The notes under the pieces: model-generated
Database searches by the model: none
What the model was told of the DNA's origin: nothing
What the model saw: the letters and a program-made list of their open reading frames with translations, nothing else
From: Akkermansia muciniphila
GTDB lineage: Bacteria > Verrucomicrobiota > Verrucomicrobiia > Limisphaerales > SIBE01
Direction of reading: 5' to 3'
NCBI GenBank assembly: GCA_945861765.1
Contig: CAMAWP010000019.1
Span: 1 to 41,645 of the forward strand
Length of the DNA stretch: 41,645 bases
Program-made: the position numbers and the translations under genes
Shown here: in pieces, positions 29,223 to 38,600 of the stretch
Layout of the letters: every line of letters starts with the position of its first letter
How positions within the stretch are numbered: position 1 is the first letter of the stretch

Positions 29223-32200
29223 CTATTGGCGCACACGATAGAACTTCACCGTGCTCGGACCTCTCGACACCGTTTGAGGGCTTGCGTTCGCGCCCGCCAC
29301 ATCGGTCCAAGGGCCGGTCACTGAATCCGCTGATTGAAGCGCTCCTGAACTGGTCCAGGAGATGACGAGGCTGCTCCCTTCTCGGCGGACACTCAGCACC
29401 GGACGGGCCGGAGCGGCGCTGAACACTTCGATTTCATCGATGCAGATTCCAACGTCTGAAGTCTTAAACCGCAGCCCGGTAGCCTGAATTGGGCCGCCGG
29501 CCGCCACGACCTCGAAACGATGCCTCAGCCACGGCTCAAAATCAGGTGCAGAAGCGCTTTTGTACTCAACGCTCCCGATCGTCGCCCACCCAGTTGCAGG
29601 ATTGCCTGTCTCGGCCGTATCCATTCCAGGATTCGCCACGGTGGTCACTTGCAAGGTGTAAACGCCACCCCACCGATCCCTCAATTGTCCTCCACAACAA
29701 TCTCCAGGATTATTTCCGTTGTCCCGTCCCCAGGCAATGCCGCCGATCGAAAGCACCTTTCCAAAGTTCAACCCGATGGAAGGCTTCGGATCAGGGATCC
29801 GGAAATCGGCAATCCAGCTCTTGCTATTGCCATAAAGACCATCATTAACGTTGTTGATGAGATGGATGCCTCCTCCATCATATTCGCTGGTGCCGAAAGG
29901 GGTCACCCCTTTGCTGGCGAGAGCCAGATTATCCGGCGCTGCCGCCCCTTCCGCCTCACTGTAGAAGTCTCCGTCATTTCCATCCCAAGTGATCGAATAT
30001 CCAGACTGGCTCTTGATCTCTAAGAGATCTCCCTCGTCCGCCAGGCTGACGTTCACCTCGATTTCGTCGATGGCCAGTGTCGGGTCGGACACTTTAATCC
30101 GCAGGCCAGTCGCCGGTATGGGATTTCCCCCCGCGCTGACATCAAACTTATGTCGCAAGTGAGGAGTGAAGCGAGCGTCCTTTTCGCCGGTGTATTCGAT
30201 CGTGCCCAGAGTAACCCAGCCGTTGGCCGGGTCATTGCCCTCGGTCATCGTCACGCCTGGGTTAGCCGCCGTCGTGATCTGGAGCGTGTAAATCCCCACG
30301 GCCCGATCCGCCAATTGCCCTCCGCAACAATCGCCCGCGTTGTCGCCGTTATCCCGGCTCCAGGCAATACTTCGGAGCGGAATGGTTTTGCCGAAGCTTA
30401 AGCCAATGAAAGGATTGGGGTCGGCTGGCGCCGTGAATTTCGCGATCCAACTATGACTGTTTCCGTAAAGCCCGTCGTTGATATGAACAATGCGGTGAAC
30501 TCCCGCGCCGAACTCACTGCTGCCAAAAGCCGCGGTCCCTTGGCTGGCCAAAGCCACGTTTTGCGGGGCGCGGGCCGGCGAATTCGTGTCATAAAACTTG
30601 CCGTTGTTCCCGTTCCAGGTGATGGAGTATCCGGCAGCTTTCTGAATGATCACCGCAGCCCGCGGCACACCCGACGGATTGACTTCGATCTCATCGATGC
30701 AAGTTGCGCTACTGGAAACTTTGATGCGCAAGCCGGTGGCCTGAATCGGATTGCCGCCCTTGGCCACGCTATAGCGGTGCCGCAGCCATGGGTTATAATC
30801 AGGCGGCGCCTGCCCGCTGTAGTCCACCGTGCCAATCGTCGCCCAGCCCGTCGCGGCATTGCCGGTTTCGGCAGTGCCGGCGCCGGGATTGGCAACCGTC
30901 GTTATCTGCACCGTGTAGGTCCCCTGCCACCGGTCTCTGAGTTGTCCGCCACAACAATCCCCCGGGTTGTTTCCATTGTCTCGGCCCCACGCAATGTCGC
31001 TAATGGAAATGATCTTGCCAAAGTTAACTCCGATGAAATCGCCCAGCGACGAATCCACACTGGGATCCACTTGCTGCGGGCCGGGAATCCAACTTTTGCT
31101 ATTGCCATAAAGCCCATCGATCACATTGTCGATATCGTGGATCGAGCCGTCGGCGAAGAGCTGTCCGCTGCCAAATGCTTTCGCGCCATTGGCCGCCAGG
31201 GCCGCATTGGCGGGTGCGCTGGCGCCTGGATTCGGACTGAAGAAATCGCCATCATTGCCATCCCAGAGGATGGAGTATCCGGGATCGCTCGCAATGGTCA
31301 CAAGGCCATCTGCCAGCGCTTGGAGGCCCGCATTCACATTGACTTCAATTTCATCGATGGCAGTTCCAGCCTCGGGCACCTTAATGCGGAGGCCGGTGGC
31401 CACGATGGGAGCGTCGCCTTGGGCCACATTGAAAAGATGCCTGAGATGAGGCTGCAAAGACGCTCCGGCACTCTTGTAATGAATTGTTCCGAGGGTGACC
31501 CATCCCGTGACCGCGTCGCCGGTCTCGGCTGTCTCTTTGTCGGGATTAGCCGCTCGCGTTACTTGCAAGGTATAAACACCCAGCGCGCGATCCGCCAGTT
31601 GGCCGCCACAGCAATCGCCCGCGTTGTCCCCATTGTCCCTGCTCCAAGCAATGTTCTTTATCTCAATCTTCTCGCCAAAATTCAGGCCGATAAAAGGGTT
31701 CGGGTCCGCTGGAGCGGTAAACTTGGAGATCCAACTATGGCTGTTCCCATAAAGCCCGTCATTGACGTTCGCGATAAGGTGAATTCCAGCGCCAAATTCT
31801 GTGCTGCCAAAAGGCTTCGTCCCAGTACTGGCCAGGGCCCGGTTGGCGGGCGCCCGCGCCGGTGAATTCGTGTCATAAAACTTACCGTCGTTCCCATTCC
31901 AACTGATGCTGAAGGTGGGGGCATTCGTGATGACGATAAAGTTTGAGATCGGTGGTGTCGGATCCGCCGGGGGATTCACTTCGATTTCGTCAATGCAAAT
32001 CCCCCCATCTGAAACTTTGATCCGCAGACCAGTGGCTGAGATGGGGTTCCCGTCTGCCAACACCTCGAAGCGATGTCGAAGGTAAGCACTGAAAAGAAGG
32101 CCGTCTGCGCCCGCCTTGTACTCAACCGTTCCGATCGTAGCCCAACCCGTGGCTGAGTTGCCGGTCTCCGGACTGTCGGCGCCAGGATTGTTGGCACGGG

Positions 32201-32741
32201 TCACTTGGAGTGTATAGATCCCGACCGCGCGGTCGGTGAAAGGGCCGGCGGGAGTGCGTTCTGAGTTGTCGCCGTTGTCTCGCGACCAAGCGACGCTGCT
32301 GATGGAGATTGATTTTCCAAAACTTAATCCGACAAAAGCGTTTCTGTCGGGAATCCGGAAATCGGAAATCCAACTGGAGCTGTTTCCGTAAAACCCATCG
32401 TTGACATTCACAAAATCATGAATCCCGCCCGGAAGAAAAGCCGTGCTTCCGAACGGTGTGACCCCTTTGCCTGCGGAAGCCAGATTATCCGGCCCCTTGG
32501 CGCCGGATTCGGGGCTGCTGTAGCCTCCGTTGTTGCCGTCCCAGGTAATGGAATAGCCGGCCTGCGCTGTAATGACAACGCGGTCGCTTTGCGCTTGTGC
32601 CGGCCCGAAGCAGCCGACTGCCAGCAAACCCGCCGCCAACCATGGCTTCAGGTGAATCGGAAACCGGAGGGGCTTCGAACTCTTGGCCGAGGTTTGAGCA
32701 GTTCTGGAAACTGACGAGCCGAACAATTTGGTTGTGATCAT
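29223..32741 (-). CDS. Secreted protein with five discoidin-like repeats
   Basis: This protein has about 1172 residues from the ATG at 32741; three more in-frame ATGs upstream (32750, 32759, 32774) include two 9-base direct repeats, so the start is uncertain. A signal peptide (LKPWLAAGLLAVGCFGPAQA) is followed by five repeats of about 205-215 residues. Each has a SITWDGNDG-type opening, a NVNDGLYGNSKSWI core, an IAWGRDNGNN strand, a TGWATIG strand and a CIDEIEV ending. Repeats 2-5 carry a vicinal Cys pair (GDCCGGQL); repeat 1 lacks it. The C-terminal 60 residues (SSGALQSADSVTGPWTDVAG, ending KFYRVRQ) match the common verrucomicrobial C-terminal sorting-like domain. Binding to a glycan or surface ligand is inferred from the discoidin-like fold. 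A palindrome lies 98 bases upstream. Confidence 0.92.
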   Translation of the reverse strand: MITTKLFGSSVSRTAQTSAKSSKPLRFPIHLKPWLAAGLLAVGCFGPAQAQSDRVVITAQAGYSITWDGNNGGYSSPESGAKGPDNLASAGKGVTPFGSTAFLPGGIHDFVNVNDGFYGNSSSWISDFRIPDRNAFVGLSFGKSISISSVAWSRDNGDNSERTPAGPFTDRAVGIYTLQVTRANNPGADSPETGNSATGWATIGTVEYKAGADGLLFSAYLRHRFEVLADGNPISATGLRIKVSDGGICIDEIEVNPPADPTPPISNFIVITNAPTFSISWNGNDGKFYDTNSPARAPANRALASTGTKPFGSTEFGAGIHLIANVNDGLYGNSHSWISKFTAPADPNPFIGLNFGEKIEIKNIAWSRDNGDNAGDCCGGQLADRALGVYTLQVTRAANPDKETAETGDAVTGWVTLGTIHYKSAGASLQPHLRHLFNVAQGDAPIVATGLRIKVPEAGTAIDEIEVNVNAGLQALADGLVTIASDPGYSILWDGNDGDFFSPNPGASAPANAALAANGAKAFGSGQLFADGSIHDIDNVIDGLYGNSKSWIPGPQQVDPSVDSSLGDFIGVNFGKIISISDIAWGRDNGNNPGDCCGGQLRDRWQGTYTVQITTVANPGAGTAETGNAATGWATIGTVDYSGQAPPDYNPWLRHRYSVAKGGNPIQATGLRIKVSSSATCIDEIEVNPSGVPRAAVIIQKAAGYSITWNGNNGKFYDTNSPARAPQNVALASQGTAAFGSSEFGAGVHRIVHINDGLYGNSHSWIAKFTAPADPNPFIGLSFGKTIPLRSIAWSRDNGDNAGDCCGGQLADRAVGIYTLQITTAANPGVTMTEGNDPANGWVTLGTIEYTGEKDARFTPHLRHKFDVSAGGNPIPATGLRIKVSDPTLAIDEIEVNVSLADEGDLLEIKSQSGYSITWDGNDGDFYSEAEGAAAPDNLALASKGVTPFGTSEYDGGGIHLINNVNDGLYGNSKSWIADFRIPDPKPSIGLNFGKVLSIGGIAWGRDNGNNPGDCCGGQLRDRWGGVYTLQVTTVANPGMDTAETGNPATGWATIGSVEYKSASAPDFEPWLRHRFEVVAAGGPIQATGLRFKTSDVGICIDEIEVFSAAPARPVLSVRREGSSLVISWTSSGALQSADSVTGPWTDVAGANASPQTVSRGPSTVKFYRVRQ
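29420..32590 (-). repeat. Five tandem ~640-bp coding repeats in a 1-B-C-B-C order
   Basis: Approximate repeat spans, in coding order: 31960-32590, 31330-31950, 30670-31315, 30040-30655 and 29420-30025. Repeats 2 and 4 share FYDTNSPARAP, FGAG and FTAPADPNPFIGL; repeats 3 and 5 share AWGRDNGNNPGDCCGGQLRD and TTVANPG. The alternation indicates duplication of a two-repeat block of about 1.3 kb. Confidence 0.8.
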
Positions 32742-32839
32742 AAATGTCATAAATGTCATCCGTCCCCGCCCCATGCTTCACGTGGAGCCTCATTCACCGA
32801 AATTGCTCTACTCCTAGCAAGAAAGAGGAAGCGAAACCA

Positions 32840-32855
32840 TCCCCCGTACGGGGGA
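32840..32855. promoter_or_regulatory. 7-2-7 palindrome, candidate response-regulator operator (site B)
   Basis: TCCCCCG-TA-CGGGGGA is a perfect 16-base palindrome with the same half-sites as site A. It lies 98 bases ahead of the start of the five-repeat gene. On the minus strand it is followed by TGGTT, similar to site A, which hints at a wider oriented motif. Confidence 0.62.
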
Positions 32856-33019
32856 ATCATTGAGACCTATGCAGCGCCCACGACATAAACTGATCCACCC
32901 GGCTCTTCGACGGCGGGACTCTGCAGGTTGGCCGAAGTTACTGATAGGAACGAAACGTCGCATTGCACACAGTGTGGTATCCAGCCGCAGGCCGTACATT
33001 CGGTATAACAAAACTCAAC

Positions 33020-34504
33020 TTACGGCTTCGCCACGGCTGCCGTAGCTGCCTCCCGCAACAATCGCAGCGCAGCTTCCACCAGCGCTTCGCCGGTTCCCGG
33101 CAGACAAGCCGAGTTCGTCACTTCATAGCTTCCACCGGCAAAGGCGGCGCGCGTCGGGATGTAGACGGTCTCGACGCAGTTGGCCAGTTCGATCACGAGC
33201 GTGTTGCGAAACGGCGAACCGCGTTTGATCGCCAGCCCCAAATCCACAAACACTTCACCCGGCAAACAGACGATGGCCAGATCGGAGCCGAAGGTGAACG
33301 TCGTGACTTCCAGCGGCAGTTCCTTGCCGATGCCGCCCCAAGTGTGGCTCAAGCCCCAGCCGATCCAGCGCGACGCTTCGGCGGGGGCGCGGCGTTGACG
33401 CAGTTGATCCACCATCAACAGACGGTAGGCCTCGACTTGTTGGAAGAAGTCCATGGGCTTGCCGGACTGCACGATCGTCAGAATGTCCTTGGATTTCTTG
33501 AGTTGCTCATCGGTCACTTCCCGTAGCGGAGCGTGAACCACCGCGGAGCGGACACGCAGCGTCGGATTGGTGATGATAGTCGTGCGATCCAGGCCGACGC
33601 GAATCGTTTTGCCCAATTCGCCGCCGATCATGTCGGTTTTGTTACGCTCCTTGGCCGACGGATCGGAATGATTGATGTCTCCGCAACAGCCGGCGCCGAA
33701 TAGTGAAATGACCTGCGGCCCCAAGTGTTCGCGCACACTGCGTTCGATAAAAAACGGATAGTCGGCGCTCCAGCGATTGCCTCCAACCGTATCCAGATGC
33801 AGCGCAAAATTACTGAGCACGGCCAGTGGTTGGTTTCCCTCAGCGGCGCGCGCAACCACGATGCCGATTTCCGGATCGATGGGGCCAGCGGCGCGGACGA
33901 CATCGGGATTCGCCAAGTTCATCCAGGTGTGCACGCTGCCGTCGCGCATTACGAAACGGCGGTTGAAGGAGACGGGTGTTTCCTGCCGTGCCGAAGCCAT
34001 GGCGAGAACGCCGGGCTGGGCTTTGCCGTGGGCTTGGACGACCGCATCGACAATACGGTCGATCAGATTGGTGACGTACCGCGCCCGCTCGCCGCCGGCC
34101 CCCGTTTTTCCCAAATGATTAAACAGGTCTTTGAAGTAGTCGGGGGCCGTGTGCGAATGCGTGGCGGCAACGACGAGGTTTTCGGCCGGAATCCCGGTCC
34201 TGGCCGCGACGATCCGACGCACTTCAGTCGAAAGATCTTTGGCGATGCCGGTCAGATCGCAAGTCACCAGCGCGGCCTGCTCGGTGCCTTGACGAAAGAC
34301 GATCGCGTGGGCTTTGAGCGGATCAATCGCGCCCGTCGCCAGCCGCTCGTGGTAGTAACCGGACATGGGGTAGCCGTTGGGCGGCGTGATGTCGGTCTCC
34401 GCGACACCAATGCGCAGCGGCTCCGCTGCGTGTCCCGCGCGAGGTTCCAGGCAGGAGAGCGCGGTTAGCATTATCGACAGCCAGAGCAATGGACGGGATT
34501 TCAT
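33020..34504 (-). CDS. Ceramidase-fold secreted protein, distinct subfamily
   Basis: This 494-residue protein starts at ATG 34504 with a signal peptide (MKSRPLLWLSIMLTALSCLE, ending near GHAAEP). It has the neutral-ceramidase N-terminal fold: IGVAETDITPPNGYPMSGYY, a probable metal site H116-S-H118 (AATHSHTAPD), NFALHLDTVGG, FGAGCCGDINHSDP and the C-terminal PGEVFVDLG. The nucleophile loop is GDIN where ceramidases have GDVS, so the key Ser is again missing, though the match here is closer than in the tandem pair at 5.2-7.9 kb. It carries extra sequence and belongs to another subfamily. Its role is unknown; it follows no obvious operon partner. Confidence 0.87.
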   Translation of the reverse strand: MKSRPLLWLSIMLTALSCLEPRAGHAAEPLRIGVAETDITPPNGYPMSGYYHERLATGAIDPLKAHAIVFRQGTEQAALVTCDLTGIAKDLSTEVRRIVAARTGIPAENLVVAATHSHTAPDYFKDLFNHLGKTGAGGERARYVTNLIDRIVDAVVQAHGKAQPGVLAMASARQETPVSFNRRFVMRDGSVHTWMNLANPDVVRAAGPIDPEIGIVVARAAEGNQPLAVLSNFALHLDTVGGNRWSADYPFFIERSVREHLGPQVISLFGAGCCGDINHSDPSAKERNKTDMIGGELGKTIRVGLDRTTIITNPTLRVRSAVVHAPLREVTDEQLKKSKDILTIVQSGKPMDFFQQVEAYRLLMVDQLRQRRAPAEASRWIGWGLSHTWGGIGKELPLEVTTFTFGSDLAIVCLPGEVFVDLGLAIKRGSPFRNTLVIELANCVETVYIPTRAAFAGGSYEVTNSACLPGTGEALVEAALRLLREAATAAVAKP

Positions 34505-34679
34505 GGGATCAAGGAGATTGGGTTGTAGGACACGCACTATTCGGGCGAAATGGCTGATCGTCAGGGTTACTGATAGGAATTTGCTTTTTCACGACCGTGC
34601 CCGACCCTGACCGTTCCGGGGCGTTGCCGCAAGAAATAAGCCCTTCAGAGGCGATGGAATCCCGCTCGGCCATCGCCCG

Positions 34680-34862
34680 GAAGTATTGGATCAGACGCTG
34701 GATTCCCTTCCGATCGCCTGTCTCCAAGCGCACGCTCTGGTCCACGCTGAACCCGCCTGCCCGCCGAAGCCTTGGCGAAGGTGGGGAGTGTTTCCAGGAA
34801 CGGATGTTGGCCACCACCTCGTCGTTGATTTTGCCCTCGCCCAGGTTGGCCTCACACACCAC
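34680..34862 (-). pseudogene. Remnant of a Y2-type (IS91-like) transposase
   Basis: The minus-strand frame reads INDEVVANIRSWKHS, then an 11-residue Pro/Arg-rich interruption, then GFSVDQSVRLETGDRKGIQR and LIQYF. This matches the segment of putative Y2/IS91-type transposases in which a WxHSGF motif is followed by an arginine-rich helix and (L/R)xxYxxR. Beyond LIQYF the frame loses similarity, and nothing of the N-terminal or catalytic regions is nearby. Confidence 0.6.
34755..34784. repeat. Short GC palindrome inserted in the transposase remnant
   Basis: The core GCCGAAGCCTTGGCGAAGG reads as an imperfect inverted repeat. It interrupts WKHS/GFSV in frame with about 30 bases, encoding PPSPRLRRAG. 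The pattern is that of a dispersed palindromic element. Confidence 0.55.
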
Positions 34863-35027
34863 GACCCACCTCCCTGAGGAGGAAGTTTATGCAGACTCAA
34901 CCCTCGCGCGAGCACGAAATAACCACAGGAGCCCGCCGCGTTAACCTACGGCGCAGCTGCACCCCGGTGCCGGTGGCCGCCCCGGGCATGCCTCCGCTGC
35001 TCAAGAAAGCTTGAAAGGAGGTGGACG

Positions 35028-35633
35028 GTGGACGGACAGCGCGAGTGGGTGCTCGACGAGCAGGAGAGTCGTCCCTTCATTCGGCAGGCCATTGAAGGCG
35101 GCATTAACTTTTTCGACACTGCCGATATTTATTTTTTCGGCGGGAGTGAAGAGATTCTTGGGCGTGCCCTCAAGGAGTTTGGCCTGTCGCGGGATCGCTT
35201 GGTCATTGCCACGAAGGTATTCAATGCGATGGGGGATGATCCCTATCAGCGCGGCCTTTCCCGGAAACACATTTTTCATGCTATTGAGGACAGTCTGCGG
35301 AGGTTGAAAACCGATTACGTCGATCTTTACCAGATTCATCGCTTCGATCCGGCCACTCCCATCGAAGAGACATTGGAAACGCTCCATGATCTTGTCCGGG
35401 CGGGTAAAGTGCGTTACCTTGGAGCGTCCTCAATGTGGGCGTGGCAATTTGCGAAGATGCGTCATGTGTCCCAACAGCACGGATGGACGCATGTGTGTGG
35501 TAGTAATCTTGACGCGGGGAAGGCTGCGCGAATTCAGAACTTTAAGGACTTCCCGCACGGCGTGGAGGTTCGCCCACGAGGGGTTGGGTGCTGCGGAGGT
35601 AGGCGAATAGGTCACGCGTCTGCTGCTCGGTGA
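35028..35633 (+). pseudogene. Aldo/keto reductase fragment, truncated at both ends
   Basis: Residues 1-156 are the middle of an aldo/keto reductase. The catalytic tetrad is visible as D30 and Y35 (FFDTADIY), K63 (ATKVF) and H104 (YQIHRFD); NADP-enzyme landmarks SLRRLKTDYVDLYQIHR and RYLGASSMWAWQFAK are intact. The first 30 or so residues (strand and glycine loop) are missing, and after QQHGWTHV (about 35495) the expected SMQNHYN continuation is replaced by unrelated sequence that runs into the 3' end of the convergent gene. A typical member has about 330 residues. A good AAAGGAGG precedes the GTG at 35028, but that is likely coincidental. Confidence 0.78.
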
Positions 35634-38600
35634 AGCTGTCGAGCAACCCCTCGGGCATCAGCGACAGGCCAGCGGCCCTTAGTTCCGCCAGCTCCGCGCG
35701 AGCCAGGGTCACGTTTTGGTTGTCCAGACCGCGCAGGACGATGGTGCGATTGTCCTGCTCCACCAGGAAACCGGAGAGCGAACGGCCGTCCCGGGTTTCC
35801 ACGGAATAGTTTTCGAAGCCTTCCCGGATCTCAGCGCTGGGATTCACGATCGCCAGGAGCATCGATTCGAGATCTCCCCGGTTGTGGACCGTGAGGTCCG
35901 GCCCAACGTCTCCTCCTTGTCCGAAGAGCTTGTGACAATTGCCACACAAGTTCTGAAAAAGAGTCCGGCCCTGATACGGGTCACCGCTTCCGCTCCGGAT
36001 AACCCCGGCCAGGTGGTGGATTCTTTTCTCCATGTCCGCAGTGGTGGGGCTTCCGGTGTTGGGCCAGATTTTTTCCGCCAACTCTTGAAGCTCTGGCTTC
36101 CGGTGTTGCTTCAGCTTTCGAACGATGTTCAGTGGGATGGTCTCGGGCTTGATTCCAGGACCCGAGGATCCCGCGCTATTCACGGCTTGGGCAAGTTTCA
36201 GCGCCCACGCCGGCCGGCTGGCCAGCAAAGTTTGCGCGGTGGGAAGCGACTCGCGGCCCAAGGCCGGATAGGCGCTCAACACAACCTCGGCGATGGCTGG
36301 GTCATCGTACTTCTGGAACGCCGCGAGGATCGCCTTGCGCAGGGCATCGTCCTTGGAAACACCGAGGTAGGCCCGGCTCAACGCCGGCACCGCTCCGGGA
36401 ACTTTCACTTCGCTCATCACTCCGAGGAATTCCAACCGCTCGGCGCGCGAGGCCGTTTCTTCGGCCACGACTTGAATGGCTTTCCGGACGGCGTTGGGAT
36501 CGCCCTGGCGCAGAGCGAAAGCCGCGGAACCGACTCCGTGTCGCGACAGCGCCTGGACCAGTGCGTCGGGAAGGCCGGCCAGTGCGCGCCCCTTGAACGC
36601 GGCTTCGAAACCAGATATGAGGCGGCGGCTGTGTTCCACGGACGGCGAGAGTTCAAAGAGCCGAGCGCACGTCAGCAAATCCCGGCGTGATCCGGCTTGA
36701 GCGAAACGACGGGCGATGCGATCGAGGAAATGAGCCTCGACCAGCGGGCTGCGCCAAAAGGCGGAGTCCTCGAACAGTTGGAGCACCTCCTCGCGGTGTT
36801 CTTCGCACCTGGCTTCAATGGCCCACCAAAGGAGCAACGGCATCCGGTTGTCGGTGGCGTCATCGGGACGAAGCGCAAGCGAACGGACCAACGTCAGCCC
36901 GTCGCGCGCCGGCAGCCGCTTGGCCGTGGCGGCAAGCTGGATTCGCACTTCGAGGTTGAGTTCCTTCGCGGCCAGTGCGGCCAGCTTCCCGGCTACCGCG
37001 GATGAAACGCGCTCCGTGTCGCCCAGCAGCCGCACGGTCCAAAGCCGCACAAACGGATCGGTGTGGTCCAGCGCTTTGAGCGCCTCGGCATCGGTCAAGC
37101 CGCCGCAGAGATTCAACGCCCACAGAGTTTCCAAGGCGAGCTGATCAGAACTCCGAGAAAGAGCCAAGGACAGCGCCGGGATGAGCGACGAATCGCGCCG
37201 GTCAGACAGCAGGCGCAACGCCGTCTGGCGAACCCAGCGGTTGGGATGGGCGAGGCGTTCCAGGAGTCGTGCCGTCGCGAGCTGTGACAGGTCCTCGGAA
37301 CGTGTTGGCTGGACCCCGTTGCCCTTGAGCCGGTAGATGCGCCCGTTGGCGGTGTCGATCTTGCCTTCGTGATTGCGATAATGGTTTATCTGCTGGTCAT
37401 ACCAATCACAGACGTAGAGGGCGCCATCGGGACCGGCCTTGATATCGACTGGACGAAACCAGCGGTCGTCGCTGGTCACTGGGCGTGAAATATCTCGGGT
37501 GCGAAATGAGGAGCGGTCGGGAATGACTTCGCTTTCCACGATTCGACCCTGGATCGGTTCGACGCCAAACAGCCTGCCTTGGTAACGCGACGGCAAGGCG
37601 CCGTGGTCGTAGAGGACAAAATTGTGAGTGAAGCGCGGAACCCGATCGTGCGGCATGGCCGGGAAATAGCCGAAAGCGTACGGGTTCGACAGCGGGCCGT
37701 GTTTCTCAAAGCCCTTCTGCAGATAGGCGCCTTGCAGATAATGGAACCCGCGCGTGTCGCCGCCATTGTGACCCGAGAAGATCCGTCCCCTATTGTCGAT
37801 CTCACAGCCGAACGCGTTGCCGCCGCCCTCGGAGAAGACTTCGTAGATTCGCTTCTCCGGATGGTAGCGCCAGATGTTCTGTCCTTGGGAGAAGATCGGT
37901 TTGGCGTTCTTGGGTTTTCCATCAGCGGCATGCGCCAGGATGTTCGCGGTGACGGTGCTGCCTTGCGCGGCATAGAGCCAGCCGTCCGGGCCCCAGCGCA
38001 GGGAGTTGGCGACACTGTGCGTGTCTTCGAGGCCAAAGCCCGACAGACGAACCTCGGGATCGCCGTCGGGCACATCGTCGTTGTTCGCGTCCGGATAAAA
38101 GAGAAGATAAGGCGGGTTCAGGATCCAAACCCCGCCCCGTCCGCGTTCCACGGAGGTGACGATGTTGAGGCCGTCGAGGAAGGTCGTGTGCCGGTCGAAG
38201 GTTCCGTTGCCGTCGGAGTCTTCGTGAATGGTGATCCGGTCGGCGCCTTTGAAGTGTCGGGGCGGCGGCGGTGGCAGCCGGTCATAGACAGCGCGCCAGA
38301 CGCTGTCGTGGCTGACCATCTTTATTCCCGCAGGCGAGGGGTACTGGCGATATTCCACGACCCACATGCGGCCCCGTTCATCGAAGTTGAGAAAGACGGG
38401 CTGAGCGATGAATGGCTCGGCGAGGATTTGTTCCCACTGCAAATCTTCAGCGACCTGGAATCGTGCGCTGGCCTCCGCCGGGCTGAGCGGCGGAGACGTC
38501 GCTTCCTGCGGCAAATCCAGCAAGCGCGGGGCCGGAGTCGTCTGGGCCGCCGAGGGGGACGGCGCAGGCGCCGCGACAGCAGCCGTCTGCCCGCGGACAC

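Larger units (their letters stand above)
34538..35027. other. Gap with decayed mobile-element sequence
   Basis: This region of about 490 bases holds a minus-strand transposase remnant (34680-34862), an inserted palindromic repeat within it, and an unassigned stretch (34863-35010). Confidence 0.6.

Noticed and set aside
29420-32590. CRISPR-like or non-coding repeat array
   Set aside because: The repeats are about 640 bp, in frame and diverged at DNA level; they are protein domains. No short regularly spaced repeat was seen anywhere in the window.
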